DNA from: Anaerosporobacter sp031551385
Lineage (GTDB): Bacteria > Bacillota > Clostridia > Lachnospirales > Lachnospiraceae
NCBI RefSeq assembly: GCF_031551385.1
Contig: NZ_JAVBNS010000103.1
Span: forward strand, 1-64,000
DNA: 64,000 nt
Reading direction: 5' to 3'
Made by a program: the position numbers and the translations under genes. Positions within the stretch are counted from its first letter, which is position 1. The number at the start of each line of letters is the position of its first letter. Below the pieces are notes generated by a model, which saw nothing but the letters and a program-made list of their open reading frames with translations, was not told where the DNA came from and did not search any database. Below, piece by piece: positions 1 to 9,094 of this stretch.

Positions 1-134
1 TAGGCTCAAGAATTTTGCTACACCACTTCCTTCATCCATACCATTACTGATACCAACTTGTGGTTCGCTACACTTGGCGGTAAATACCCGTGACTGGACT
101 TTCACCAGTTAGATTAGTGCCATGCCTGGCACAC
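1..134 (-). mobile_element. Group IIC intron, 5' end (partial, continues past window start)
   Basis: On the minus strand a group II intron begins at 134 with the 5' consensus GTGTG, followed by GTGTGCCAGGCATGG, which closely matches the start of bacterial class C introns such as that of Oceanobacillus iheyensis (GUGUGCCCGGCAUGG, recalled). Further domain I landmarks follow: a GGTGAAAGTCC segment and GATGAAGGAAG...AGCAAA. The intron reverse transcriptase and domains V/VI would lie left of position 1. Class C introns insert just 3' of intrinsic terminators, and a terminator hairpin (142-182) lies directly upstream here, which supports the class. What is present is only about the first 134 nt, so completeness and activity cannot be judged. 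Confidence 0.85.
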
Positions 135-137
135 CGC

Positions 138-182
138 AAAAGACTACACAATGTAGACACTTATAGTCTACATCGTGTAGTC
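138..182 (-). terminator. Terminator of the rhamnosidase operon; intron target
   Basis: A 17-bp stem (142-158 with 166-182, loop of 7) is followed on the minus strand by TTTT. The one non-Watson-Crick position is a G-U pair in the minus-strand RNA, so the functional direction is minus, downstream of the GH78 stop codon at 219. The group IIC intron begins four bases beyond the T-run. Confidence 0.85.
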
Positions 183-218
183 ATGATTGTCAATATGAAA
201 TAAATGCAAAACCACTCT

Positions 219-2927
219 TTAATCCACCCTCACCGAAAAACAATGTTCCCCAGCCTTCAAAACCCTACTACTACCATCAGGTAAAACAACCTCCGCATTC
301 GCATTGAATGGAATCATAATCTTAAATTGCATCTCCCCAGAAGGTTCTACATGCCACTCACTTTCATACTCACCATATGGTGTGCGAATACGCCCCTTCG
401 CCCATGCAAGCAACTTACTTGGCTTTGGTGCAATCAGCATCTTCACCTCATCACCCATCCTTGGCGAGAAACCTAAAACATAACGATACATCCATTCCGC
501 AATACTTCCGTATGCATAATGATTTAAGCTGTTCATTCCTGTTCCACTAATACTTCCGTCCTCCAATAGAGAATTCCATCGCTCCCAAACTGTCGTTGCA
601 CCAAGTTTTACTTCGAACAACCAGCCTGGATATTCTTCATTTAGCAGTAATTTATACGCCCAATCATTAAGATTATTATCCGATAATGCCTGACAAAGAA
701 ACGGTGTTCCCACAAATCCAGAATTCAGATGCCCATCATTCGCAATCAACAATTCCTCCAACGACTTAACAAGATATTCCTTCGCCACCTTAGGATATAA
801 TTGAAAATGTAATAGTAGCGCACAAGCTGTTTGTGTCAACTCCTCCACATAGCAATCGTTATCATCAAAATACTCCTTTATAAACTCCGATTTAATCATC
901 TCCGCCAAATGCAAATACTCTTCATAACGGCTATCTTGAATCACATTTGCTGCCTTAGCACAAAGGAGTGCAGATTGATAATAGAATACATTGGCAATCA
1001 TATGGGGATTTGTCTTTCCAATCGGATTATGAGGATTCCCATTATCAAGTGCTAACCAGTCACCAAGATGATGTCCATTCTTCCATAGATAAGCGTCTTC
1101 ACTTGCCGCTACCTGCTTTGTAATATAGTCTATCCAATCGCACATAACCCCAAAATGTTGTTTTAGTAACGACTTATCACCATAATGTAGATACAACGTC
1201 CAAGGTAGTACGGTTGCAACATCTCCCCATACACAAGCACCATTTGTAACATAGAAAGGATTGATTCCTTCAAATGCTTCTACTTTAGGCATTGGAACAA
1301 AGAACGGAACAGAACCAGCTAATCGCTTTTGTTCCTCTTTCAAACTGTGTAAATAGTGATTATAAAAAGCAGCACTATCCATATGAAAGCATGCCGTTGG
1401 TGCAAATATTGTCGTATCTCCAGTCCAACCCATTCGTTCATCACGTTGTGGACAGTCCGTAGGAATATCTAAGAAATTGCACTGTTGGGAACGCAGTGTA
1501 TTTTGCACCAATTTATTTACCATAGCGTTACTTGTTGTAATTGTTCCTGTCTGCTCCATATCCGACATAATCCGGTATGCGGTAAATGTAAGCTTACCCT
1601 CTTCTACTAATCTTAACAAAACTTCTTTTCCATCAGGTAAATCCACTCCATTACAATCCACAAGCGTTACCTTAACAAATTGAAAACCGTAGTATGTAAA
1701 ATGTGGTCGCATCGTTACCATCTCACCATTTGAAGTATAGCAAAATTCAGCCTTTGCAGTACGAAGATTGTCGTTATAGAATGCTCCATTCTGTAGGACT
1801 TCTCCATATTGAAGTGTAAGGGTGTAACTCTTTTCAATAATTCCAGTAATCTCTACCCAGCCAGTGATAACTTCGCCAAAATCAAGTAGAAGGTGAGAGG
1901 CTGTTTTTGAAATACTTTTACTTTCTATAGCTGCACCACTTGCATCCGATACGTTAGCTGAATCTTCCCCTTTCAGACCACCGATTGAAAGTTTCGAAGC
2001 TATGTCTGCGTTATCTAAATATGTTGAAACTACTACAGGCTCAAACTCCGCCACCTTCCTAATTGGAGGATTCGAACGCCCTACTAACAGCGAAGTCGTA
2101 TCATCAAGAACAGATACCGAAAGTTCTTCCTTCTTTGCTGTCATATCAATATGTTCCCCATCATAGATATTGTTCTCGAATATCTGAGATGTACAAGCCA
2201 TAAAAGAATCATCCGTATACACACAATCCTTTTCACCATCTGTATACTCAATATGTAGCTCTAACAATACTTTCAGTTTGTCTCCATATAGATTATCAAA
2301 GTCATGATCAAAGCCAAAACGCCCCTTATACCAGCCATTTCCCATCAAGATTGATAATGCATTCTCACCCTGTTTTAACTGGTTTGTAACATCAAATGTC
2401 TGGTATTCCAAACGATAATCATAGGAATGATACCCTGGAAGTAAATATTCATCACCTACTTTTGTATCATTCATATAGATTTCATATAATCCCAAACCAC
2501 AAGCATAGATTCTGGCGGTTTTCACTTCCTTTTTGCATAAAACATTTTTATAGAAGAATGGCATTGCTGTTTCACTATCTGCACTAATCCATTTTGCTAA
2601 GAATGCCTCTTCCATCTTTGCCGTTTCAAAGTAAGCAGTATCACTCACCATTCTTTGACCAATTACATCCACAATGGTAACGTTCCAGTAATATCTTGTA
2701 CGTGGTTCTAAATCGAGTTGTATGTCCAATGTATTAAACGCATAATCCATAATAATTTGGCTATCATAGATAATGTCTTTCATACAATTCACATCTTTAG
2801 AAACTACAAGATGAAATTCCTTACACTCCTGATTTGCCTCCTGCACTTCCCAGTTAAAATGTAATGTTTCAAAATCATATCCGACAGGATTTATAAGATG
2901 ATTTGTTTTTAAATTTAATATTTTCAT
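219..2927 (-). CDS. Alpha-L-rhamnosidase, GH78
   Basis: A family 78 glycoside hydrolase of about 902 residues that removes terminal alpha-L-rhamnose. The N-terminal part is beta-rich (fibronectin-like and rhamnosidase N domains, about 1-330). The (alpha/alpha)6 catalytic domain carries the family motif CPQRDERMGWTGD near residue 495, with the conserved Asp and general-acid Glu, and a second acidic site in TTVWERW near 784. There is no signal peptide, so it should act in the cytoplasm on imported glycosides. The start is uncertain: ATG at 2927 gives MKILNLKTNHL, which resembles typical GH78 starts. ATG at 2939 and TTG at 2972 are alternatives, and none has a strong ribosome site. It is the last gene of the minus-strand sugar operon and is followed by a terminator. 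Natural substrates may be rhamnosides of plant origin; the exact linkage is not readable from sequence. Confidence 0.93.
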   Translation of the reverse strand: MKILNLKTNHLINPVGYDFETLHFNWEVQEANQECKEFHLVVSKDVNCMKDIIYDSQIIMDYAFNTLDIQLDLEPRTRYYWNVTIVDVIGQRMVSDTAYFETAKMEEAFLAKWISADSETAMPFFYKNVLCKKEVKTARIYACGLGLYEIYMNDTKVGDEYLLPGYHSYDYRLEYQTFDVTNQLKQGENALSILMGNGWYKGRFGFDHDFDNLYGDKLKVLLELHIEYTDGEKDCVYTDDSFMACTSQIFENNIYDGEHIDMTAKKEELSVSVLDDTTSLLVGRSNPPIRKVAEFEPVVVSTYLDNADIASKLSIGGLKGEDSANVSDASGAAIESKSISKTASHLLLDFGEVITGWVEITGIIEKSYTLTLQYGEVLQNGAFYNDNLRTAKAEFCYTSNGEMVTMRPHFTYYGFQFVKVTLVDCNGVDLPDGKEVLLRLVEEGKLTFTAYRIMSDMEQTGTITTSNAMVNKLVQNTLRSQQCNFLDIPTDCPQRDERMGWTGDTTIFAPTACFHMDSAAFYNHYLHSLKEEQKRLAGSVPFFVPMPKVEAFEGINPFYVTNGACVWGDVATVLPWTLYLHYGDKSLLKQHFGVMCDWIDYITKQVAASEDAYLWKNGHHLGDWLALDNGNPHNPIGKTNPHMIANVFYYQSALLCAKAANVIQDSRYEEYLHLAEMIKSEFIKEYFDDNDCYVEELTQTACALLLHFQLYPKVAKEYLVKSLEELLIANDGHLNSGFVGTPFLCQALSDNNLNDWAYKLLLNEEYPGWLFEVKLGATTVWERWNSLLEDGSISGTGMNSLNHYAYGSIAEWMYRYVLGFSPRMGDEVKMLIAPKPSKLLAWAKGRIRTPYGEYESEWHVEPSGEMQFKIMIPFNANAEVVLPDGSSRVLKAGEHCFSVRVD

Positions 2928-3061
2928 GGCGTTACTCATGCATATCACAAGTCTGCTTGTAATACTGCTCAACTAAATATGGCTGAAAGAATTAACGAGC
3001 TGCATGTTCTCCTTTACATCAATTTTCTTTCAACCATTTATATAAATCCCTTATTATTCTG

Positions 3062-4747
3062 CTACAGTTTCAACTCTTCTCGTCCACAATACGGATCAAT
3101 TGGACTTATCCCTGTAAATGCACTCTCTCCGCACAATTTATTAACAACAGAATCTAACACGTACTCGTTATTGCTGTAACAGTTAATATATGTTTTAATC
3201 ATTGGTACATCAAGCAGATGATATGGATTTGCTACACTTACAAATATCGTTGGCACTTCCTCCACAAACCAAGGAACATTGTTTCCCATTCCCCAGAAGG
3301 TATACCAGTTAATACGATTTGTCGTCTGGTTACTTGCATTTTCATAATTTCCAATATAGATTACTAAATCATATTTCTCTTTAAATGCAGTTACATTGTC
3401 CACGCCCTTATCAAACTCTTCTTTTTCATATGGAATTACGGTAAATCCCTTCTCTTCCAGATTCTTTTTTACAGAAGAAAGTACACGGTCATTCGATGGA
3501 AAATGTCCTAACACTTCTAATAACACTCGTTTTGTCTTCTTTGCTGAAATCGGCAAAATGTTCTGCGTATCTTTTACTAATGTAATTGCTTTATCCGCTA
3601 CTTCCTTCGCCCATTCCACATGTTGCTTGCATCTAAGAATCTTCAATGCCTCTTTCTCTGGAACTAACTTACCTGCTCGTTGCTTACTATGTAGCTTTAG
3701 TGCCGCTTTCGTTGCTAGTATTCTTGTATTCGCCTCTAACAATCTTTTTTCAGAAAGAATCCCATTCTTATAACCATCCATCATATATTTAAAATCTTCC
3801 GATAAATCTCGATTAAATAGGAACATATCACAACCAGCCTCAATTGCTGTCGGAACGGAATATTCCCGTGCCATTGCAACAGCAAAGCCAACCATTGGTG
3901 TTGCATCCGTAATGATTAATCCCTGAAATCCTAACTTATCACGTAAAAGATTTTGTAATAGTTCTTTTGATAACGTTGCAGGAACTATCTTTCCCTTCGT
4001 CTCCTCATTGTAATACTCTTGGTACGCTGGCATTGCAATATGACCTGCCATAACAGTCAATGCTCCTGCATCAATTAAATGTTGATACACTTTTCCAAAC
4101 GTATCATCCCATTCCTCCATATTTAGTGAATTCACACTTGTTAGCAAGTGTTGGTCACGTTCATCTATTCCATCACCCGGAAAATGTTTAATGGAAACAG
4201 CAACATCACATTCCTTTGCTGCTCGCATATATTCTGCTGCAAATGTTACAACGGTATCAGGACTATCTCCATACGTTCTTACATTTGTAATCGGATTATG
4301 ATAGTTTCTATCAATATCAACCACTGGTGCAAACGCCCAGTTGATACCAAGTGCACTCGCCTCTGTACATGCAATCTTGCCAAGACGATACGCATACTTC
4401 TTATCACCAGTTGCCGCAACACCTAACTGTTTGCTATATGCCGTTCCATCCATTGCCGCTCCATCACCACCAGCCTCTAGGTTTGACGGAATCAAAAGCG
4501 GAATTCTGGAATGTGTCTGCGCGTATTCGAATGTCTTTTGCATCTCTTCACCTAGACCATCCCGAAAGAATAGACCACCAATATGCATATTTAGTAATGC
4601 ATTCTGTAGATATTCTGGCTCTGTTGAATATCCAATTGGACAAAAAAGTTGTCCGATTTTCTCTTCTAAACTCATCGATTCCAGTGTTGTAGTAACCCAA
4701 TTTATATCTTCATCACTTAAATAAAACGGTGCTGCTTTTAAGTTCAT
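3062..4747 (-). CDS. GH3 beta-N-acetylhexosaminidase/beta-glycosidase, NagZ type
   Basis: A 561-residue family 3 glycoside hydrolase. The TIM-barrel domain has KHFPGDG near residue 187 followed by an Asp-x-His pair (DQH), the hallmark acid/base dyad of NagZ-type enzymes, and an IITDA segment near 278 holding the nucleophile Asp. A C-terminal alpha/beta sandwich domain follows (about 380-561). No signal peptide is seen, so it is cytoplasmic. The start at 4747 is set by AGGAGG seven bases upstream. It lies between pgmB and the GH78 gene in the same operon. Some NagZ-type GH3 enzymes are phosphorylases rather than hydrolases (known for Nag3 of Cellulomonas fimi), and sequence alone does not separate these. 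The true substrate could be a beta-glucoside or beta-GlcNAc. Confidence 0.9.
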   Translation of the reverse strand: MNLKAAPFYLSDEDINWVTTTLESMSLEEKIGQLFCPIGYSTEPEYLQNALLNMHIGGLFFRDGLGEEMQKTFEYAQTHSRIPLLIPSNLEAGGDGAAMDGTAYSKQLGVAATGDKKYAYRLGKIACTEASALGINWAFAPVVDIDRNYHNPITNVRTYGDSPDTVVTFAAEYMRAAKECDVAVSIKHFPGDGIDERDQHLLTSVNSLNMEEWDDTFGKVYQHLIDAGALTVMAGHIAMPAYQEYYNEETKGKIVPATLSKELLQNLLRDKLGFQGLIITDATPMVGFAVAMAREYSVPTAIEAGCDMFLFNRDLSEDFKYMMDGYKNGILSEKRLLEANTRILATKAALKLHSKQRAGKLVPEKEALKILRCKQHVEWAKEVADKAITLVKDTQNILPISAKKTKRVLLEVLGHFPSNDRVLSSVKKNLEEKGFTVIPYEKEEFDKGVDNVTAFKEKYDLVIYIGNYENASNQTTNRINWYTFWGMGNNVPWFVEEVPTIFVSVANPYHLLDVPMIKTYINCYSNNEYVLDSVVNKLCGESAFTGISPIDPYCGREELKL

Positions 4748-4781
4748 AGTTTTCCTCCTGTTGCTAATCATCTTAACATTC

Positions 4782-5429
4782 CTACAAAAACTTTAGTAGT
4801 TCCCCAAATCTGCCTAGCCCATATGTCGCTCTTCCATCTCCTGCTGCATCACCAATTCCTGCACAATCAAAACCTCCACGGCAAGCGGCCTCTACTCCTG
4901 CAGTTGCATCCTCCACAACCAAACAATCCTGTGGTTGTAACTTTAACTGCTCTGCTGCCTTTAAAAACACTTCTGGATTTGGCTTGGAATATGTTATATT
5001 CGTTCCATCGCTAATCACATCAAAGTACGTTCCTAACCCTAATCTATCTAATATATATCTTGCATTCTTACTGGAAGAACCGATTGCCAGTACATAACCT
5101 CTTTGTCTTAATTCATCTAAAGTATTCTTTACTTCCTCAGATAGATTCTCAGGACTCATATTCATTAATAGTTCTTTATACAATGTATTTTTCTTTTCCA
5201 TTAAAACCAGTTTTTCTTTTTCAGAAAGGACGATATCATAGTTTTCAAGAATAATTTCCAAGCTCTCTACTCTGCTTACACCACGCAAGCGATTGTTCAC
5301 TGTTTCATCAAAGAAAATATTCAAGCTATCTGCAACACTCTTCCACGCTAAATAATGATATTCATCCGTTGAGCAAATCACGCCATCTAAATCAAAAATA
5401 ATCCCCTTATACTTCATCTTATCAACCAT
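4782..5429 (-). CDS. pgmB: Beta-phosphoglucomutase (HAD)
   Basis: A 215-residue HAD-superfamily enzyme that interconverts beta-glucose-1-phosphate and glucose-6-phosphate. It has the full beta-PGM signature: FDLDGV with nucleophile and acid/base Asp residues, TDEYHYLAWK in the cap, GVSR with the substrate Arg, and SKPNPEVF with the Lys. It is therefore a mutase rather than a general phosphatase by family pattern. The length is usual for the family. It is 34 bp upstream of the GH3 gene. No GH65 phosphorylase, the usual source of beta-glucose-1-phosphate, is in the window. ATG at 5429 has GAGAAAGG close upstream; ATG at 5417 is a weaker alternative. Confidence 0.9.
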   Translation of the reverse strand: MVDKMKYKGIIFDLDGVICSTDEYHYLAWKSVADSLNIFFDETVNNRLRGVSRVESLEIILENYDIVLSEKEKLVLMEKKNTLYKELLMNMSPENLSEEVKNTLDELRQRGYVLAIGSSSKNARYILDRLGLGTYFDVISDGTNITYSKPNPEVFLKAAEQLKLQPQDCLVVEDATAGVEAACRGGFDCAGIGDAAGDGRATYGLGRFGELLKFL

Positions 5430-5482
5430 GCCTTTCTCACTCTGTTCTTTTGCTTATCTTTTGGCTTATCTTTGCAATTTCC

Positions 5483-6472
5483 TTACTCTAAATTCTCTTT
5501 CCTACTTCTTCTTACAAACATTTTAGTAATCACCTGTTCATTATTCAGATAGATTAAAAACATAACCAAAATCAATGCTGTCACAATCTGCTGCACAGAA
5601 GAACTAACATTTAACCTCGCATACATTAAAGAGATAAACGCTGTCGTTACTGCTCCAAGCATATAACCAATCTTCTCATTGCAGAACCTTCCGATAAATC
5701 CACCGATAAACATTGGAAGGAATGCGGTAAACATAACGGCAATTGAACCAAAGTTTAACGACATCTGAATCGTTCCTGTATTACTTGCACTGATAAAACC
5801 AACAACTCCCATTAAGCCACCAGCAATCGCATAGCAACCTATTGCATTTTTAATTTCATGTATTCCTAAGTTGACGGACACCTTTTGTCCTGATAACAAC
5901 GCCTTATATTCATAACCAAATTTACAATAATCAAATAGTACAATCATAATTACCAAGGCAACTACGATTACGCCAATATAGCTTCCGACACTTGGGAAAC
6001 TTGTCAAATTCTTATTTGCTACAAACGAAACTCCATATCCTTTTGTAATTGCAAATGCCAAACCTTCGTAGAATAGTGCTACTCCTAACGATACAATAAT
6101 CGGTGGAAGTTTTACTAATACATACAGCACTCCTGATATACAACCTAATACAATTCCTACTACAATTGAAATAACCAACATAAATCCAACAGATAAATTA
6201 TAGTGAATGCAAACCGATGCACTAATTACAGACGACAATAACGAAATCGAACCAATCGAGAAATCAAATCTTCCTGAATTCAAATTAATAGATAGGGCAA
6301 ATGTTGTTAACATTACAGAGGCTACTGCACGAAAGAAAGCAATCCAGTTACCTTTTGTTTCAAAAAGTGTAATCCCATTCATTCCACATAATAGCAACAT
6401 AATAAGTAACGTAGCGACTGGAATCACAGCTATTGCAATAATTTTTTTACTTATGCTTAATTTATTTTTCAT
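5483..6472 (-). CDS. Ribose-type sugar ABC transporter permease
   Basis: A 329-residue integral membrane protein of the RbsC/BPD_transp_2 family with about eight to ten hydrophobic segments and a conserved GFIGRF-like glycine cluster in the C-terminal half. It is one of two different permeases of this operon and should pair with the permease at 8050 and the ATPase at 9095. ATG at 6472 is chosen because AAGGTG lies seven bases upstream and the encoded N terminus (MKNKLSISKK) leads straight into the first membrane segment. The frame is open further upstream but without start signals. Transported sugar is unknown. Confidence 0.88.
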   Translation of the reverse strand: MKNKLSISKKIIAIAVIPVATLLIMLLLCGMNGITLFETKGNWIAFFRAVASVMLTTFALSINLNSGRFDFSIGSISLLSSVISASVCIHYNLSVGFMLVISIVVGIVLGCISGVLYVLVKLPPIIVSLGVALFYEGLAFAITKGYGVSFVANKNLTSFPSVGSYIGVIVVALVIMIVLFDYCKFGYEYKALLSGQKVSVNLGIHEIKNAIGCYAIAGGLMGVVGFISASNTGTIQMSLNFGSIAVMFTAFLPMFIGGFIGRFCNEKIGYMLGAVTTAFISLMYARLNVSSSVQQIVTALILVMFLIYLNNEQVITKMFVRRSRKENLE

Positions 6473-6620
6473 ACGAATCACCTTTTCAATTTGTCTATTT
6501 GCTCTTAGTAGTTTGGGGTTGTTGCAAAATATTTTTCCACGATATACCGCACTTTTGTTTAAGTAATACCCTTGTATATTGTAGGAAATTATATTTTGCA
6601 ACAAAATCTCTATTTTTAGC

Positions 6621-7910
6621 CTACTTCATACCTATAATTTCTTCAAAACTATACTTACTAACAAAATCAGAGTAGAAAGCATAATCTGTACCTAATAATG
6701 TGTTAAGCATATCTTTTGTATACGCTGGTGCTTCTAAAGAACTGTCTACACCATAGAATTCCTGAAACTCATCATAAGAATTGGCAACCCAGTATCCTTG
6801 GTTTAATGCAATTGCATAACCCTCTTCAGTACGAATTGGAGCACCTAACGCCGCACTATATGTTGCAATGAAGATTGGCCCAATACTTGCAGAGAATTTA
6901 CCAGCTAGATAATCAAGCATTCCGGCTTGCATTGCATCACCAAAACTACTTGCATAGGCATCAACACTGGCAATCTTAACATTTGTTCCTTCAATCGCTG
7001 TTCCGAAGAAATCTGAACCATTTCCAACCGCTAATAATACTTCCAAACCTGTTGTCTGTGCCATTTGTCCACATTTTGCAAACCAAGCATCATCCATGTC
7101 ATATCCACCAACATAACCAAGTAGATTTACATCTCCAATTGCACCTGTATCAATTGCACCATCGGCATAGATTTGCCCTACAATACTATCTTTATCTGTT
7201 TTGCCTTTATAGTTTGCTCCATCACCTGCTGATTCTACCATTGCTGTCAACATACCTGCTACACGATAAATGTGCATGTCAGTATAGTAAGGTAATGCAC
7301 CACCAAAGATTGCAAAGTTTTTCACTCCTTGATCAAGATAATATTTCGCCATGTCGTATCCTGTTTGATACTCCACATCAAGAGAAGGCCCAATTGCACC
7401 AACATAATATTCATTTGTTTTATATGTTTCATACTCTGTTTCTGTCAACGTACCAGTTGCAATAGCATAATAAACTTTTGCACTTGCACATTGCGCAACT
7501 TGTGCAAGACGGTCAAATGAGGAGAACGAAATAACCGCTTTACAATTGTTTGTAATAAATGTATCAATTGCTGATTTCTCACCTGCTGCATCTTTTAGCT
7601 CATCTGAATAAATTAACTCTACATTGTATTGCTTTGCTATGTATCCCGTGTAGTAGTTACGAAATGCCAATGCTTCTGCACTTGTTGCGTCCGATACCAA
7701 GATTCCCATCTTAATCTTCTTACTTGTATCTAAGTTTGTCTTTACTGCTGAATCCTCTGTTTTGTCTTCTTGATTTTCATCCGCTTTCTCTGTTGTAACT
7801 TCCCCTGTTGTTTTGTTTGCGTTTTTATTGTCTGTATTCTTCCCACACCCAACTAACAATGTTGATGCTACTAACACGACGCAAAGCATTTTTGATACTG
7901 CCTTTTTCAT
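6621..7910 (-). CDS. Sugar ABC transporter substrate-binding lipoprotein (divergent)
   Basis: A 429-residue exported lipoprotein: Lys-rich start, hydrophobic core and lipobox LLVGC at about residue 22, followed by a Thr/Glu/Lys-rich linker to about residue 60. The mature part looks like a two-lobed type I periplasmic binding protein (IKMGILVSDA start, later GYVGGYDMDD). It aligns poorly, by eye, with standard ribose- or galactose-binding proteins, so the ligand is not assigned. ATG at 7910 is fixed by AGGAGG eight bases upstream. Unusually for this transporter class it is encoded between the two permeases. A 65-bp palindromic element (7974-8038) sits just upstream. Confidence 0.85.
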   Translation of the reverse strand: MKKAVSKMLCVVLVASTLLVGCGKNTDNKNANKTTGEVTTEKADENQEDKTEDSAVKTNLDTSKKIKMGILVSDATSAEALAFRNYYTGYIAKQYNVELIYSDELKDAAGEKSAIDTFITNNCKAVISFSSFDRLAQVAQCASAKVYYAIATGTLTETEYETYKTNEYYVGAIGPSLDVEYQTGYDMAKYYLDQGVKNFAIFGGALPYYTDMHIYRVAGMLTAMVESAGDGANYKGKTDKDSIVGQIYADGAIDTGAIGDVNLLGYVGGYDMDDAWFAKCGQMAQTTGLEVLLAVGNGSDFFGTAIEGTNVKIASVDAYASSFGDAMQAGMLDYLAGKFSASIGPIFIATYSAALGAPIRTEEGYAIALNQGYWVANSYDEFQEFYGVDSSLEAPAYTKDMLNTLLGTDYAFYSDFVSKYSFEEIIGMK

Positions 7911-7973
7911 AAAATTACCTCCTGTTTGAACTTGATTTATTTTAAGCACATTCGCCTAAAATCAACTACTAGG

Positions 7974-8038
7974 ATGTGTCTGAAAATGCTTGTACTTGGC
8001 TGTTCACTCCACTTAGGGTAATGAATTTTCAGACACAT
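7974..8038. repeat. Small palindromic element I (65 bp)
   Basis: Perfect 14-bp terminal inverted repeats (7974-7987 and 8025-8038, ATGTGTCTGAAAAT) enclose 37 bp. The element fills the intergenic space between the permease and the binding-protein gene. It shares order and partial sequence (CTTGT, ACTCC, AGGGTAA, AATGAATTTT) with the element at 36001-36085, but the arms differ in sequence while staying complementary. In RNA it would form a hairpin inside the operon transcript; there is no T-run after it, so it is not a standard terminator. Confidence 0.75.
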
Positions 8039-8049
8039 ATACCTCAAAA

Positions 8050-9009
8050 CTATCTTGGCAACATCTTCTGTCGATTGTCACTTGTCGCAACAAATACAAC
8101 GAAGATAAAGATTGCCGCTTTCACCATTTGTCCAATTCCTGTGTTCAGATTAAATAGTGTCATAATCTGTCCTAAAAATGTCATTGAAAATGCTCCAATT
8201 GTTGCGGCTGTGATTTTACTTCTTGCTCCACCTGACACTGGCATTCCACCAAAAACAATTGCAATAATAACGTCCATACCAACACTAGATGCTGTGTTTT
8301 TCGTAAGCGTAGGTGCATATACAATGGATAAAAATGCCCCTAAACCAACGCCAATGCCTGCCATTACGAAAGCAATAATTCCCATCTTCTTGTCCGAGAT
8401 TCCTGTAAGTTTCGCACAGAGTGGATTCCCTCCAACAAATTTCTGCATACGTCCAATCTTTGTATAGTTAAAGATAAAGATGCAAAGCACAAGAAATATT
8501 GCAAATACAGTGATTTTAAATCCTACATTATCAAGTCCTGCTACTGCACTTGCTGGGATGGCAATTTCTGACCCTGTACCATTTGCACTGATTAGTACCA
8601 GCACTAACGCATTTAACACACTTAGCATCGCAATGGTTGTAACAAAAACAGGCAAGTTAAATACCGACGCTAGTACCGAATTAAATAAAGAGATACAAAC
8701 TGCAATTCCAATACAAGTTATAAACATAACAAGCAAACTTTCTGTCTTGTTATACACAATTGCTCCAAGTAATGCACTTACTGCCACCGATGCTCCCAAA
8801 CTGATATCAAATGAGCCTAATGTATAGATGAATATTGCTCCTGTTGCTACAATTGCAACGACAATGGATTGATTCACAATTGACTTCAAACCATATGTGA
8901 TATTAATATCTTTTTGAACACCTACTAGAAAAAATGTAGCTATTAGTATTAACAATCCCATTAATGGGGCGACACTTAATACTATCTTTTTTATATCAAT
9001 CTTCTTCAT
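8050..9009 (-). CDS. Ribose-type sugar ABC transporter permease
   Basis: A 319-residue membrane protein of the RbsC family with about eight to ten hydrophobic segments. It has the family pattern GSFDISLGA near residue 65 (equivalent to GGIDLSVG of RbsC) and GGMPVSGG near residue 245. The start at 9009 follows GAGGG. It is the second gene of the minus-strand operon, after the ATPase gene, and partners the permease at 5483, so the membrane channel is probably a heterodimer. Confidence 0.9.
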   Translation of the reverse strand: MKKIDIKKIVLSVAPLMGLLILIATFFLVGVQKDINITYGLKSIVNQSIVVAIVATGAIFIYTLGSFDISLGASVAVSALLGAIVYNKTESLLVMFITCIGIAVCISLFNSVLASVFNLPVFVTTIAMLSVLNALVLVLISANGTGSEIAIPASAVAGLDNVGFKITVFAIFLVLCIFIFNYTKIGRMQKFVGGNPLCAKLTGISDKKMGIIAFVMAGIGVGLGAFLSIVYAPTLTKNTASSVGMDVIIAIVFGGMPVSGGARSKITAATIGAFSMTFLGQIMTLFNLNTGIGQMVKAAIFIFVVFVATSDNRQKMLPR

Positions 9010-9094
9010 TCATCATTCCCTCACTTTTTGCCAAACACTAACTGTCCAAGGCTATGTTGTTTAAGTTATCGTTACTATCTTCTAATTCGTTACA

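Noticed and set aside
6983..7465. 160-codon plus-strand frame inside the binding-protein gene
   Set aside because: His/Leu-rich antisense shadow without start signals.
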